This document shows positions 24,404 through 34,229 of a stretch of DNA of 64,000 nucleotides, in pieces (position 1 is the first letter of the stretch; the number at the start of each line of letters is the position of its first letter). This DNA comes from an uncultured Pelagibacteraceae bacterium. GTDB taxonomy: Bacteria; Pseudomonadota; Alphaproteobacteria; Pelagibacterales; Pelagibacteraceae. A model generated the notes under the pieces. The model was not told where the DNA came from and searched no databases. It saw only the letters and a list, made by a program, of their open reading frames with translations. The stretch spans positions 1 to 64,000 of the forward strand of contig CACIKE010000002.1 of assembly GCA_902587155.1 (NCBI GenBank). Reading direction: 5' to 3'. The translations under genes and the position numbers were made by a program.

Positions 24404-25668
24404 TGTCAAAGAAAGATATAAAAGTTCCAAATATTGGTGAATTCAAAGATGTGGAAGTCATAGAAGTTTTAATTAAAAAAGGTCAAAAAATAAAAAAGAA
24501 TGATCCACTAATAACTATAGAAAGTGATAAATCGAGTGTTGAAATACCATCCTCTGATGATGGAACCGTAATTTCTTTGAATGTTAAAATTGGAGACAAG
24601 GTATCGGAAGGTGATAAAATTATTGAAATTGAAAGTGAGAAAGAAATAAAAGAAACAAGTGCTCGAGAATTACCAAAAAGTCAATTACCAAAAGAAAAAA
24701 AAAAAAATGATGTAAAAAGAACAAATGAGCCTGAAAATATAATAGTTAAAGATTTTTCTACAAAAGCTTCTGCTTCACCAAAAGTTAGAAAATTTGCGAG
24801 AGAACTTGGAGTTAATATTAACAAAGTCCCAGGTAGTGAAAGGCAAGGTAGGGTTACCGAAAGTGATGTAAAGTTATTTGTTGCAACTAAATCTGATAAA
24901 AGTTTCAAAGATCAAAATACAACTGAACAAAAAATTGAACTAGAGTATTCCCATTCAGATTTTGGAGAAGTAGATATTAAAGACATTCCCAGAGTGAAAA
25001 AGTTGTCGTCTAAATATTTAATGAACTCTTGGACAAAAATTCCTCATGTTACCAATCATGATGAAGCTGATATAACCGAATTAGAGGAATTTAGAACTTC
25101 TCTTACAGACGTATATACTGGTGAAAAAAAAAAAATTACACCATTAGCTTTCATCGTAAAAGCATTAACAACATCATTAAAAAAATTTCCAAATTTTAAT
25201 ACCTCAATCGATCAAATTGAAAACGGTAAAATGACTGTTAAAAAGTATTATCATGTTGGCATAGCAGTGGATACACCACATGGTTTGATGGTTCCTAAAT
25301 TAAGAAATGCAGATAATAAAAATATTTCTTTAATAAGCACAGAATTAAAAAAAATCAGTCAGCAATGTAGAGATCTTAAAATTGATAAAAAAGAGTTATT
25401 CGGAGGTTCTATGACGATAACTAGCCTAGGGGGAATTGGGGGATCTTTTTTTACCCCAATTATAAATTATCCTGAAGTTGCTATTTTAGGTGTAGGAAAA
25501 GCAGAAAAAAAACAAGTATTCATGGATGGCAAATTTATAACGCGTACTATGTTGCCACTTTCCCTATCTTATGATCATAGAATTATTGATGGTGCGGAGG
25601 CAGCTCGATTTAATAATGATTTAAAAGAAAATCTTGGTAAAAATTTTGCTTACAAGTTAGCCGTTTAA
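24403..25668 (+). CDS. aceF: dihydrolipoamide acetyltransferase (pyruvate dehydrogenase E2)
   Basis: Core of the pyruvate dehydrogenase complex; transfers acetyl from its lipoyl group to CoA. The 421-residue protein has one lipoyl domain (residues 1-80, Lys43 in ESDKSSVEIPS), a peripheral-subunit-binding domain near 125-160 (ASPKVRKFARELGV...GRVTESDVKLF), and the catalytic domain ending in LPLSLSYDHRIIDGAEAARF with the active-site His and Asp. E. coli AceF has three lipoyl domains; one here plus one on E1 gives two per E1-E2 pair. It overlaps aceE by one base (TAATG). Confidence 0.95.
   Translation: MSKKDIKVPNIGEFKDVEVIEVLIKKGQKIKKNDPLITIESDKSSVEIPSSDDGTVISLNVKIGDKVSEGDKIIEIESEKEIKETSARELPKSQLPKEKKKNDVKRTNEPENIIVKDFSTKASASPKVRKFARELGVNINKVPGSERQGRVTESDVKLFVATKSDKSFKDQNTTEQKIELEYSHSDFGEVDIKDIPRVKKLSSKYLMNSWTKIPHVTNHDEADITELEEFRTSLTDVYTGEKKKITPLAFIVKALTTSLKKFPNFNTSIDQIENGKMTVKKYYHVGIAVDTPHGLMVPKLRNADNKNISLISTELKKISQQCRDLKIDKKELFGGSMTITSLGGIGGSFFTPIINYPEVAILGVGKAEKKQVFMDGKFITRTMLPLSLSYDHRIIDGAEAARFNNDLKENLGKNFAYKLAV
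24514..24548 (+). repeat. 35-base exact repeat, copy in the aceF lipoyl domain
   Basis: Identical to 21473-21507 in aceE, encoding the same lipoyl-lysine loop; the flanking bases diverge on both sides. Confidence 0.85.
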
Positions 25669-25676
25669 TAAAAATT

Positions 25677-26573
25677 ATGTCTAAAAGTGTTTCATTTTTG
25701 AGTGCTTTGTTGTGCACATTTATTTGGGGAACTACATTCATTGCTCAAGACACTGGTATGGATGATATAGGTCCGTTTACATTTAACGCTGTAAGATTTT
25801 TTGTGGGTTTTTTGGCAATTCTTCCTTTAGCATTATTATTTGAGACCAAAAAATTTAAATCAGAATTTAAAACTGGTTTTAGATATTTTGCTATTCTATC
25901 TTTTTTAATAGGATTATCATTATTTTTAGGATCGGCATTGCAGCAAGTAGCTTTGCTCTACACAGATGTAGCTAATGCTGCTTTCTTTACGATTTTTTAT
26001 GTTCCTATGGTACCAATTATTATTTTTATATTTAAGAGAGACACATTGCATTGGAGTGTATGGCCTTCAGTTATTTTATGTTTAATTGGCGGATATCTTT
26101 TAACCAATTTTTATGATGCTACAGTTAGACTTGGAGACACATTGGTCATTCTTGGAGCATTATTCTGGAGCACTCACATCATATTTACTGGAATGATTGT
26201 TAAAACATATAACTTACCCTTAACATTAGGTGCAATTCAAACTTTATTAGTGGCTTTATTTTCTTTTGTCATTGGTTTGATTTATGAACAATTTGTAATT
26301 GAAAATATTCTAAACGAGATAGACTCTATACTCTATGCAGGAATCTTATCAGGTGGTTTTGCATTCGTTTTACAAATTTACGCTCAAAAAAACATAACAC
26401 CTGCACCAGCAGCCATAATTTTTTCATTAGAAGGTGTATTTGCAACTATCGCAGCGTGGTTTTTATTAAGTCAAATTTTAGATTTTAATAATATATTAGG
26501 GTGCTTGTTCATATTGTGTGGTGTTTTAATTTCTCAACTATTACCCTTGATGAGGAAAATAAATTATCAATAA
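25677..26573 (+). CDS. EamA/DMT-family transporter
   Basis: A 298-residue inner-membrane protein with ten hydrophobic segments in two EamA repeats; it begins LSALLCTFIWGTTFIAQ, the usual TM1 of the family, and FWSTHIIFTGMIVK opens the second repeat, with SLEGVFATIAAWFLL near the end. DMT transporters export or import metabolites such as amino acids; the substrate is unknown. It follows aceF by eight bases and may be read in the same operon. The last 33 bases overlap the convergent uppP gene. Confidence 0.88.
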   Translation: MSKSVSFLSALLCTFIWGTTFIAQDTGMDDIGPFTFNAVRFFVGFLAILPLALLFETKKFKSEFKTGFRYFAILSFLIGLSLFLGSALQQVALLYTDVANAAFFTIFYVPMVPIIIFIFKRDTLHWSVWPSVILCLIGGYLLTNFYDATVRLGDTLVILGALFWSTHIIFTGMIVKTYNLPLTLGAIQTLLVALFSFVIGLIYEQFVIENILNEIDSILYAGILSGGFAFVLQIYAQKNITPAPAAIIFSLEGVFATIAAWFLLSQILDFNNILGCLFILCGVLISQLLPLMRKINYQ

Positions 26574-27320
26574 TAAGACTAAAGCAATAATAATTCTATA
26601 AATTACGAATACGGTTAAAGAAAAATTCCTTACATATCTTATAAAATATTTGACTGTGATAAATGAGAAGATAAAAGAAAGAGTAACCGCAATCAATAAT
26701 AAATAATTAAATTCAGTAGACTGTTGTACGGCATCTTGAAGACCTAAAAAACTTGCCCCTGCTAACGCAGGTATAGATAATAAAAAGGCAATTTTGCTTG
26801 AGTCAACTCTATTAAATTTCAAAAATCGAGCTGCTGTTAAAGTTATTCCTGCTCTACTTACACCAGGTATGAGTGCTAAAATTTGAAATAAACCTATGAA
26901 TAATATTGATTTTATATTTAAGTTGGTTGATATATTTTGATCAGTATCTCTTTTATCTGATAAAAATAGGACTAAACCAAAAAATAGAGTTGTCCATGCA
27001 ATAATTTCTATATTTCTTAAAAGATTAATTATTTCGATCGAATATATTATATATCCAAAAATTATAAGAGGTATTGATCCAACTAAAATCAAAACCAATA
27101 GTTTTTGATTGTTTCTTAAATTTAGTAAATCTTTTTTAAAGTAATAGATTATTGCAAATAAAGAACCCAAGTGTAGACCAATATCAATGAATAAAGAGCT
27201 TGAGCTAAAATCATAAAAATTTGATATTAAGATCAGATGGGCTGAAGAGCTAATAGGTAAAAATTCAGAAATACCTTGGACCGTAGAAAGAATTAGTATT
27301 TCTATAAAATCTTGAAGCAT
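26541..27320 (-). CDS. uppP: undecaprenyl-diphosphatase
   Basis: Polytopic membrane enzyme (BacA/UppP) that dephosphorylates undecaprenyl diphosphate to recycle the lipid carrier for peptidoglycan and surface glycans. The 259-residue protein has the two active-site blocks: VQGISEFLPISSSAHLIL near the N-terminus and PGVSRAGITLTAARFL near residue 160. The first block has Gln where E. coli has the first Glu (EGLTEF); the QG form is common in other proteobacteria as I recall. Its 3' end overlaps the EamA gene by 33 bases, a long tail-to-tail overlap. Confidence 0.94.
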   Translation of the reverse strand: MLQDFIEILILSTVQGISEFLPISSSAHLILISNFYDFSSSSLFIDIGLHLGSLFAIIYYFKKDLLNLRNNQKLLVLILVGSIPLIIFGYIIYSIEIINLLRNIEIIAWTTLFFGLVLFLSDKRDTDQNISTNLNIKSILFIGLFQILALIPGVSRAGITLTAARFLKFNRVDSSKIAFLLSIPALAGASFLGLQDAVQQSTEFNYLLLIAVTLSFIFSFITVKYFIRYVRNFSLTVFVIYRIIIALVLLLIIYFPHQG

Positions 27321-27426
27321 AAAGATGTCGTAACTTAAAAAATATTCATTTTAAACAATTCGATTTAATCATAATAGGTATGCAAAAAATAAATTTCGCA
27401 CATTTTATGCTAAATAAAGTTAATTA

Positions 27427-27447
27427 TAGGTCATAACTATTGACCTA
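27427..27447. promoter_or_regulatory. inverted repeat upstream of gltD (candidate operator)
   Basis: TAGGTCA (27427-27433) and TGACCTA (27441-27447) form a perfect 7-base inverted repeat with a 7-base spacer, 57 bases before the gltD start and about 30 bases upstream of its -10-like TATAAT. The size and two-fold symmetry suit a dimeric helix-turn-helix regulator. Which protein binds is unknown. Confidence 0.5.
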
Positions 27448-27475
27448 AATAATACTTTTATTACTAAAAACAATG

Positions 27476-27481
27476 TATAAT
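27476..27481 (+). promoter_or_regulatory. candidate -10 element of gltD
   Basis: A perfect TATAAT lies 22 bases before the gltD ATG, giving a leader of about 16 bases. No good -35 is found 16-18 bases upstream, which fits a promoter needing an activator such as one bound at 27427-27447. Confidence 0.45.
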
Positions 27482-27503
27482 TTGCCGAAAATTTAAAGAT
27501 TCT

Positions 27504-28943
27504 ATGACTGATAAAATGTTAAAATTTGTAAAAATAGGTCAACAAACTCCACCTAAAAGAAAGATTGGCACAAGAAAAGAGGATTTTAATGAGATCTATG
27601 ACGAGTTTGTAACTAAAAAAGCTGAAGAACAATCAAGCAGATGTTCTCAATGTGGAGTTCCATTTTGCCAAGTACATTGTCCTTTAAGCAACAATATTCC
27701 AGATTGGTTAAAACTTACAGCTGAGGGAAGATTAAAAGAGGCCTACGAATTATCTCAAAGCACTAACAATATGCCAGAGGTGTGTGGAAGAATTTGTCCT
27801 CAGGATAGATTATGTGAGGGTAACTGCGTTATTGAGCAATCAGGACATGGAACAGTTACTATTGGTTCAGTTGAGAAATATATTAATGATAAAGCGTGGG
27901 AACAAGGCTGGGTTAAACCAATTTCTTTAAAATATGAAAAAGATCAAAGTGTTGGAATAATTGGCGCCGGTCCCGCAGGATTAGCAGCTGCTGAGCAGCT
28001 AAGGAAAAATGGATATAAAATTACTGTTTATGATAGATATGATCGTGCAGGTGGATTGTTAATTTATGGTATTCCAAATTTCAAACTTGAAAAACATGTA
28101 GTTGAGCGAAGAACAAAATTGTTAAAGGATGGTGGGATAAAATTTATTCAAAATTTTGAAGTTGGTAAAGATGCAACGCTAGAACAGTTGCGGAAAAAAC
28201 ATGATGCAATTTTAATAGCGACGGGTGTATATAAACCAAGAGAAGTTGAATTACCTGGTAATGATTTAGGTAATATTTTTCCTGCAATGGAGTTTTTGAC
28301 AGCATCAAATAAAAAAGGCCTAGGAGATAAAGTAGAGTTATTTGATAAAGGAATTTTAAACGCTGAAGGAAAAGATGTTGTAGTAATAGGTGGTGGTGAC
28401 ACAGCAATGGATTGTGTAAGAACTTCTGTAAGACAAAAAGCTAAGTCGGTAAAATGTTTATATAGAAGAGATAAAGAAAATATGCCTGGATCTGCTAGAG
28501 AAGTTGCAAATGCTGAGGAGGAGGGTGTAGAATTTGTTTGGCTTTCTAGTCCAAAAGAATTTAAAGGAAAAAATAAAATTGAAAATTTAGTTGTCAATCA
28601 AATTGAATTAGGTGAACCAGATGAATCAGGAAGACGAAAACCAGAAATTAAAGAAGGTTCGGAATTTACGGTAAAAGCCGATATGGTAATCAAAGCTCTT
28701 GGATTTGATCCAGAAAATTTACCATTATTATTTGATGCACAAGAGTTACAAGTAACAAAATGGGGAACAATTAAAACTGATTTCAATACGATGGAAACAA
28801 ATCTAAAAGGTGTTTTTGCTGCAGGAGATATTGTAAGAGGAGCGTCGTTAGTAGTATGGGCAATCAAAGATGGGAGAGATGCGGCTTCTTCTATGAAAAC
28901 ATATTTAGAAAATATGCAATTAAAAAAAACAAAAGTAGCTTAA
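27504..28943 (+). CDS. gltD: glutamate synthase small (beta) subunit
   Basis: NADPH-oxidising FAD subunit of GOGAT, passing electrons to GltB through iron-sulfur clusters. The 479-residue protein has the N-terminal Cys clusters SRCSQCGVPFCQVHCPL and CGRICPQDRLCEGNC, the FAD site VGIIGAGPAGLAAAEQL, and the NADPH site VVVIGGGDTAMDCVRTS; AAGDIVRGASLVVWA is near the C-terminus. With glutamine synthetase it assimilates ammonium. The order gltD-gltB is reversed relative to E. coli gltB-gltD. The TAA overlaps the gltB ATG by one base. Confidence 0.97.
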   Translation: MTDKMLKFVKIGQQTPPKRKIGTRKEDFNEIYDEFVTKKAEEQSSRCSQCGVPFCQVHCPLSNNIPDWLKLTAEGRLKEAYELSQSTNNMPEVCGRICPQDRLCEGNCVIEQSGHGTVTIGSVEKYINDKAWEQGWVKPISLKYEKDQSVGIIGAGPAGLAAAEQLRKNGYKITVYDRYDRAGGLLIYGIPNFKLEKHVVERRTKLLKDGGIKFIQNFEVGKDATLEQLRKKHDAILIATGVYKPREVELPGNDLGNIFPAMEFLTASNKKGLGDKVELFDKGILNAEGKDVVVIGGGDTAMDCVRTSVRQKAKSVKCLYRRDKENMPGSAREVANAEEEGVEFVWLSSPKEFKGKNKIENLVVNQIELGEPDESGRRKPEIKEGSEFTVKADMVIKALGFDPENLPLLFDAQELQVTKWGTIKTDFNTMETNLKGVFAAGDIVRGASLVVWAIKDGRDAASSMKTYLENMQLKKTKVA

Positions 28944-31900
28944 TGGAAAATTATAAAAAAAATTTAGAGTTACTCACAAAAAATCATGTTTATTCAAAAG
29001 AGATGGAACACGATGCTTGTGGAGTTGGTTTAATCGCATCTACAGAAGGAAAAAAATCTAGGGCTATAGTTGAGTATGGAATTGAAGCTTTAAAAGCAGT
29101 TTGGCACAGAGGTGCTGTTGATGCAGATGGTAAAACGGGTGATGGAGCTGGAATACATGTTGAAATTCCGAAAGACTTTTTTATAGAAAAAATACAAGTT
29201 ACCGGACACGATTATGATAATTCTGAAATCTGTGTAGGAATGATTTTTTTACCTAGAAATGACTACTCAGCGCAAGAGAGTTGTAAAACAATAGTTGAGA
29301 GTGAACTAACTAAAAATAATTTTAGTATATATGGTTGGCGACAAGTGCCAGTAAATTCAAAAGTTTTAGGGGAAAAAGCTCTTCAAACCATGCCAGAAAT
29401 CATACAAGTTCTTTTTAAACCTAATGATCCAAATTTATTAGATAAGAACTTAGAGAGAAAAATTTATGAAATAAGAAAGAGAATTGAAAATAAAGCTTTT
29501 GATGCCTCATTGAATAATTTTTATATTTGTTCAATTAGTTCAAAATCTATAATTTATAAAGGGCTATATTTAGCAGAGTCTTTATCTGACTTTTATTTAG
29601 ATCTTAGAGATTCAAGATTTATTTCAAGATATGCAATTTTTCATCAAAGATTTTCAACTAACACCGCACCGAGCTGGAGTTTAGCTCAACCATTTAGGGC
29701 CATAGCGCACAATGGTGAGATAAATACTTATAAAGGTAATAAAAACTGGATGAAAGTTCACGAACAAGAAATGAGTAGCCCACTTTTTGAGGACATAGAA
29801 AATTTAAAACCAGTAATCCAAAAAGGTGTCTCTGACTCTGCAGCTTTAGATAATGTATTTGAATTATTAAATAAATCAGGCCAATCTGCACCATTAGCTA
29901 AATTAATGCTAGTACCGGATGCATGGTCAAAAAAAAATAAGACATTATCAAAAAGTCATCAGCAATTATTTAATTTTTTAAATAGCACAATGGAACCATG
30001 GGATGGACCTGCTGCTATTGCTGCTACAGACAATGAATGGGTTATAGCTGCAAATGATAGAAATGGTCTTAGGCCTTTGAGATATGCCATTACAAAAGAT
30101 AAAATGATCTTCGCAGGCTCAGAAACAGGAATGATTGATTTAAATGAAAAAAAAATTTTAACCAAGGGAAGACTTGGTCCTGGTGAAATTATCGGGGTTA
30201 GAATTGAAAAAGGTAAAGTTTTTTCTAATAGTCAAATAAAAGACTATTTGGCTAAAGAATTTAAACACTTCAATTCTCAAATAATTGATCTAGATGAAAA
30301 ATTATCAATTTCCAATGAAAAACATAATTTTGATGGCGAAAGCTTAAGGAGAAGACAATATACTTTCGGAATAAGCTTAGAAGATCTAGAACTTATCTTA
30401 CATCCAATGGCAGAGGATGCAAAAGAAGCAACAGGTTCCATGGGTGATGATACCCCTTTAGCAGTGCTATCTGATAAGTATAGACCACTTTACCATTTTT
30501 TTAGACAAAATTTTAGCCAAGTAACTAATCCGCCAATTGACTCTTTAAGAGAAAATAAAGTGATGAGTTTAAAAACTAGATTTGGAAATTTAGGTAATAT
30601 TCTTGATTTTGATACTTTAACTAAAGAGAATATTTATGTTTTAAATAGCCCTATTCTATCAAATTCACAGTTTAATAAGTTCACTAATTTTTTTGGTAAA
30701 AATTCAGTGACTATTGATTGTTCATTTTCACAAGATGACAATTTAGAAAATTCTATTAACAGGATCCAAAAAGAATCTGAAATTGCAGTAAGACAAGGTA
30801 TTACCCAACTGATTTTAAGTGATAAAAATCTCTCATCTGAAAGATTGCCAATGCCTATGTTATTATGTGTCGGAGCCATAAACACATTTTTGATACAAAA
30901 AAAATTAAGAGGTTATGTTTCTATAAATGTTCAGTCTGGAGAGGCTATAGATACTCATTCGTTTGCAACATTAATTGGAGTTGGAGCAACTACAGTAAAT
31001 CCATATCTGGCTTTTGATAGTTTATATCAAAGATATGAAAAAAAACTTTTTGGCCAATTTAGTTTTGATGAGTGTGTACAACGCTACATTAATTCAGTTA
31101 ATGCGGGTTTATTGAAGATAATGTCAAAAATGGGGATTTCAGTTTTAAGTTCTTACAGAGGTGGATGTAATTTTGAAACAGTAGGATTGAGCAGAACAGT
31201 TGTAAATGAATACTTTCCTGGAGTTACCTCGAAAATTTCAGGTATTGGTTTAGTTGGAATTGAAAAAAAAATAAGAGAAATTCATAAAGAAGCATTTGAA
31301 AGTACAGAAACTATATTGCCAATTGGAGGTATTTATAGATATAGGAAAAACGGAGAAACACATCAATATCAAGGAAAGCTAATTCATTTATTACAAAGCG
31401 CTGTAGGCTCTAATTCATATGAAGCATATAAAAAATATGCTGATGGTATATATAATTTACCACCAATAAATTTGAGGGATCTAGTTGATTTTAGAAAAAA
31501 AAAATTAGGCCCATCAATTAACTTATCAGAAGTTGAACCAATAGAAAAAATATTAAAAAGATTTGGTAGTGGAAGCATGTCCCACGGTGCTTTATCTAAA
31601 GAAGCGCATGAAACACTTGCTATTGGAATGAATAGAATTAAAGGAGCTTCTTGTAGTGGTGAAGGTGGAGAAGATGCAGAAAGATTTAAAGTGATGGATA
31701 GTGGTGATAGTGCAAATTCTAGAGTTAAACAAATTGCATCTGCTAGATTTGGTGTGACTGTAAATTACTTGAATAATTGTAATGAAATAGAAATCAAAAT
31801 GGCACAAGGCGCTAAACCAGGGGAAGGCGGTCAGTTACCTGGCTTTAAAGTAACAAAGGAAATTGCAAGACTACGACATTCCACGCCAGGAGTAACACTA

Positions 31901-33448
31901 ATTTCTCCACCTCCACACCACGATATTTACTCGATAGAAGATTTGGCACAACTGATTTATGATTTGAAGCAAACAAATCCAAATGCACGAGTTGGCGTTA
32001 AGTTAGTCGCATCATCAGGAATCGGAACCATCGCTGCAGGTGTAGCTAAAGCGAAAGCAGATATTATTTTAATTTCGGGTCATAATGGAGGAACAGGCGC
32101 AACTCCTCAAACAAGTGTCAAATATGTTGGAATACCTTGGGAGATGGGTCTCACTGAGGCAAATCAGGTTTTAACATTAAACAATTTAAGACACAAAATT
32201 ACATTGAGAACTGATGGTGGTATTAAAACTGGAAGAGATGTTGTTATTGCTGCAATGATGGGAGCAGAAGAATATGGAGTTGCTACAACAGCTCTAGTGG
32301 CAATGGGATGTATAATGGTAAGACAGTGCCACTCAAATACTTGTCCAGTAGGTGTTTGTACACAAGATGAAAAATTAAGAGAAAAATTTACCGGTACTCC
32401 AAACAAGGTTGTAAATTTATTCACTTTTATTGCATCTGAAGTAAGAGAAATTTTAGCCGAATTAGGTTTTAAATCATTGAATGATATTATTGGAAGAACT
32501 GATTTATTAATGCAAGTTAACAAAGCTTCACCAAATTTAGATGATTTGGATTTAAATCCGTTATTTGTTCAGGCAGACCCAGGAAACAATAAAAGATACT
32601 GCGAGTCGTTGGAGATCAATAAAGTACCAGAAACATTAGACCAGGAAATTTGGCCAGAAATAGAAAAATCTTTAGATAATTCAGAAAAAGTTGAGAAAGA
32701 ATTTATTATCAAAAACACAAACAGGGCAGTTGGCACAAGAATTTCACATCATCTTTACAAAAAGTATGGTTACGAAAAACTTGATGAAAATTTTCTTACA
32801 TTAAATTTCAAAGGCTCTGCGGGTCAGTCATTTGGTGCTTTTTCATCAAAAGGACTAAAATTAAATCTTAAAGGTGATGCAAATGATTATGTTGGCAAGG
32901 GATTGTCAGGCGCTACAATCTCGATAAAACTTTCGGATGAAAGTAATTTAGTCTCTAATGAAAATACAATCATCGGAAATACAGTTCTGTATGGAGCTAC
33001 TTCAGGTAAACTTTTTGCTGCGGGTCAAGCAGGTGATAGATTTGCTGTAAGAAATTCTGGTGCAACTACAGTTATTGAGGGTTGTGACTCAAATGGTTGT
33101 GAGTATATGACTGGAGGAACAGTGGTCATTTTAGGAAATGTCGGTGATAACTTTGCAGCTGGCATGACTGGAGGTATGGCATTTATCTATGATAAATCTA
33201 ATGAGTTTGAAAAAAAAGTAAATCCAGATTCAGTTGTTTGGCAAAATGTCGAGACAGATTATTGGACAAGTTATTTAAAAGAATTAATTTTAGAACATTC
33301 AAAGGAGACAGGATCGTTGATATCAAAAAATATTTTTGAAAATTTTGAAGTTGAAATTAAAAATTTTGTTCAGGTTTGTCCAAAAGAGATGATTAATAAA
33401 CTTAAAAATCCAATTACATTTAAATCTAAGATTAAAGATGTTAGTTAA
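28943..33448 (+). CDS. gltB: glutamate synthase large (alpha) subunit
   Basis: Converts glutamine and 2-oxoglutarate to two glutamates. I start at the ATG at 28943 (1501 residues), one base into the gltD stop; the frame is open further upstream but only through gltD. A 25-residue propeptide precedes Cys26 in HDACGVGLIAS, the N-terminal nucleophile of the class II glutaminase domain. The FMN domain has GSGSMSHGALS and GEGGED, the cluster-binding CRQCHSNTCPVGVCTQ follows, and the C-terminal beta-helix has GNTVLYGATSGKLFAAG. Length is typical. The 3' end overlaps the next minus-strand gene by eight bases. Confidence 0.97.
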   Translation: MENYKKNLELLTKNHVYSKEMEHDACGVGLIASTEGKKSRAIVEYGIEALKAVWHRGAVDADGKTGDGAGIHVEIPKDFFIEKIQVTGHDYDNSEICVGMIFLPRNDYSAQESCKTIVESELTKNNFSIYGWRQVPVNSKVLGEKALQTMPEIIQVLFKPNDPNLLDKNLERKIYEIRKRIENKAFDASLNNFYICSISSKSIIYKGLYLAESLSDFYLDLRDSRFISRYAIFHQRFSTNTAPSWSLAQPFRAIAHNGEINTYKGNKNWMKVHEQEMSSPLFEDIENLKPVIQKGVSDSAALDNVFELLNKSGQSAPLAKLMLVPDAWSKKNKTLSKSHQQLFNFLNSTMEPWDGPAAIAATDNEWVIAANDRNGLRPLRYAITKDKMIFAGSETGMIDLNEKKILTKGRLGPGEIIGVRIEKGKVFSNSQIKDYLAKEFKHFNSQIIDLDEKLSISNEKHNFDGESLRRRQYTFGISLEDLELILHPMAEDAKEATGSMGDDTPLAVLSDKYRPLYHFFRQNFSQVTNPPIDSLRENKVMSLKTRFGNLGNILDFDTLTKENIYVLNSPILSNSQFNKFTNFFGKNSVTIDCSFSQDDNLENSINRIQKESEIAVRQGITQLILSDKNLSSERLPMPMLLCVGAINTFLIQKKLRGYVSINVQSGEAIDTHSFATLIGVGATTVNPYLAFDSLYQRYEKKLFGQFSFDECVQRYINSVNAGLLKIMSKMGISVLSSYRGGCNFETVGLSRTVVNEYFPGVTSKISGIGLVGIEKKIREIHKEAFESTETILPIGGIYRYRKNGETHQYQGKLIHLLQSAVGSNSYEAYKKYADGIYNLPPINLRDLVDFRKKKLGPSINLSEVEPIEKILKRFGSGSMSHGALSKEAHETLAIGMNRIKGASCSGEGGEDAERFKVMDSGDSANSRVKQIASARFGVTVNYLNNCNEIEIKMAQGAKPGEGGQLPGFKVTKEIARLRHSTPGVTLISPPPHHDIYSIEDLAQLIYDLKQTNPNARVGVKLVASSGIGTIAAGVAKAKADIILISGHNGGTGATPQTSVKYVGIPWEMGLTEANQVLTLNNLRHKITLRTDGGIKTGRDVVIAAMMGAEEYGVATTALVAMGCIMVRQCHSNTCPVGVCTQDEKLREKFTGTPNKVVNLFTFIASEVREILAELGFKSLNDIIGRTDLLMQVNKASPNLDDLDLNPLFVQADPGNNKRYCESLEINKVPETLDQEIWPEIEKSLDNSEKVEKEFIIKNTNRAVGTRISHHLYKKYGYEKLDENFLTLNFKGSAGQSFGAFSSKGLKLNLKGDANDYVGKGLSGATISIKLSDESNLVSNENTIIGNTVLYGATSGKLFAAGQAGDRFAVRNSGATTVIEGCDSNGCEYMTGGTVVILGNVGDNFAAGMTGGMAFIYDKSNEFEKKVNPDSVVWQNVETDYWTSYLKELILEHSKETGSLISKNIFENFEVEIKNFVQVCPKEMINKLKNPITFKSKIKDVS

Positions 33449-34187
33449 TTATAATTTTTAACTCTTTTTTTAATATGCTTAACCATTTAGGTGAAGATAA
33501 ACTGTGATCACCTTTTTTAATGATAACTAATTTTTTTTTTGAATTTTCGAAAATTTTTAAAATTTTTTTGGAATAACTGACAGGGACAGACTCATCCTTT
33601 TGTCCATGAACCATCGTAATCTTTAATTTGTCGTAAATTTTTTTATGAAATACTTTATTTTTTTGGCCATCTTTAATTAGTTGTAAAGAGATTGGATATT
33701 CGTAATTTCCATGCTTTAAGTTGATAACCCCATTCTTTGTTATTTCTTTTTTCTTTTTTTTCGAGAATTTATTCCACATTAACTCTTCTAAAAACTGAGG
33801 TGCAGAACCAATTCCTAAAAAACCTACAATTTGTTTCTTAAAAAACTTAAATTGATTTAAAGCGATCCAAGAGCCCATACTTGAACCAACTAATATGATT
33901 TTATTTTTTTTGACGATTTTTTTAATTAATAAAGTTGTCTCTTTAGTCCATTTTGAGATATTCCCATTGATAAATTTACCAGATGATTTACCATGACCAG
34001 AATATTCTAGTGCAAGAAAACCAAGTTTATTTTTTTTTGCAAAATTTAAAAATGCTTTAGGTTTTTTTCCCTCTAAATCAGACATAAATCCATGTAAAAA
34101 AACAATGTAAGTTGCATTTTTTTGGTTGTATTTTAAGTACCTGATTTTTTTAGATTTATTTATTTTGAAATAATTGAATTTGTTCAT
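33441..34187 (-). CDS. alpha/beta hydrolase
   Basis: A 248-residue hydrolase: FLHGFMSDLEGKKP at the oxyanion strand, LEYSGHGKSSG, nucleophile elbow GSSMGS near residue 102, Asp in HGQKDESVPV and His in KKGDHSLSSPK. The 'HGFMSDxxGxK...FARxxxLxxLxxDYSGHGxSxG' layout resembles mitochondrial ABHD10-type (acyl-protein thioesterase or glucuronide esterase) relatives found across alphaproteobacteria. The natural substrate is unknown. It stands alone, convergent with gltB and divergent from the glycosyltransferase 42 bases away. Confidence 0.83.
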   Translation of the reverse strand: MNKFNYFKINKSKKIRYLKYNQKNATYIVFLHGFMSDLEGKKPKAFLNFAKKNKLGFLALEYSGHGKSSGKFINGNISKWTKETTLLIKKIVKKNKIILVGSSMGSWIALNQFKFFKKQIVGFLGIGSAPQFLEELMWNKFSKKKKKEITKNGVINLKHGNYEYPISLQLIKDGQKNKVFHKKIYDKLKITMVHGQKDESVPVSYSKKILKIFENSKKKLVIIKKGDHSLSSPKWLSILKKELKIIIN

Positions 34188-34229
34188 AAAAGTTTATTAG
34201 TTATCTCTATTATTATATAATCTTAATAT

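Noticed and set aside
26541..27320. Defective UppP because the first active-site Glu is Gln
   Set aside because: The VQG form is common in proteobacterial UppP sequences; second Glu and the SRAG block are present.
27321..27503. Riboswitch upstream of gltD
   Set aside because: The predicted leader is about 16 bases, too short for an aptamer; only a DNA dyad is visible.
28148..28597. 149-residue minus-strand frame inside gltD
   Set aside because: Shadow of gltD; no start context and no recognisable motif.
28856..28942. Upstream extension of the gltB frame
   Set aside because: Lies inside gltD; the class II glutaminase Cys is at a normal distance from the ATG at 28943.
32164..32523. 119-residue minus-strand frame inside gltB
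   Set aside because: Antisense shadow of the cluster-binding region of GltB.
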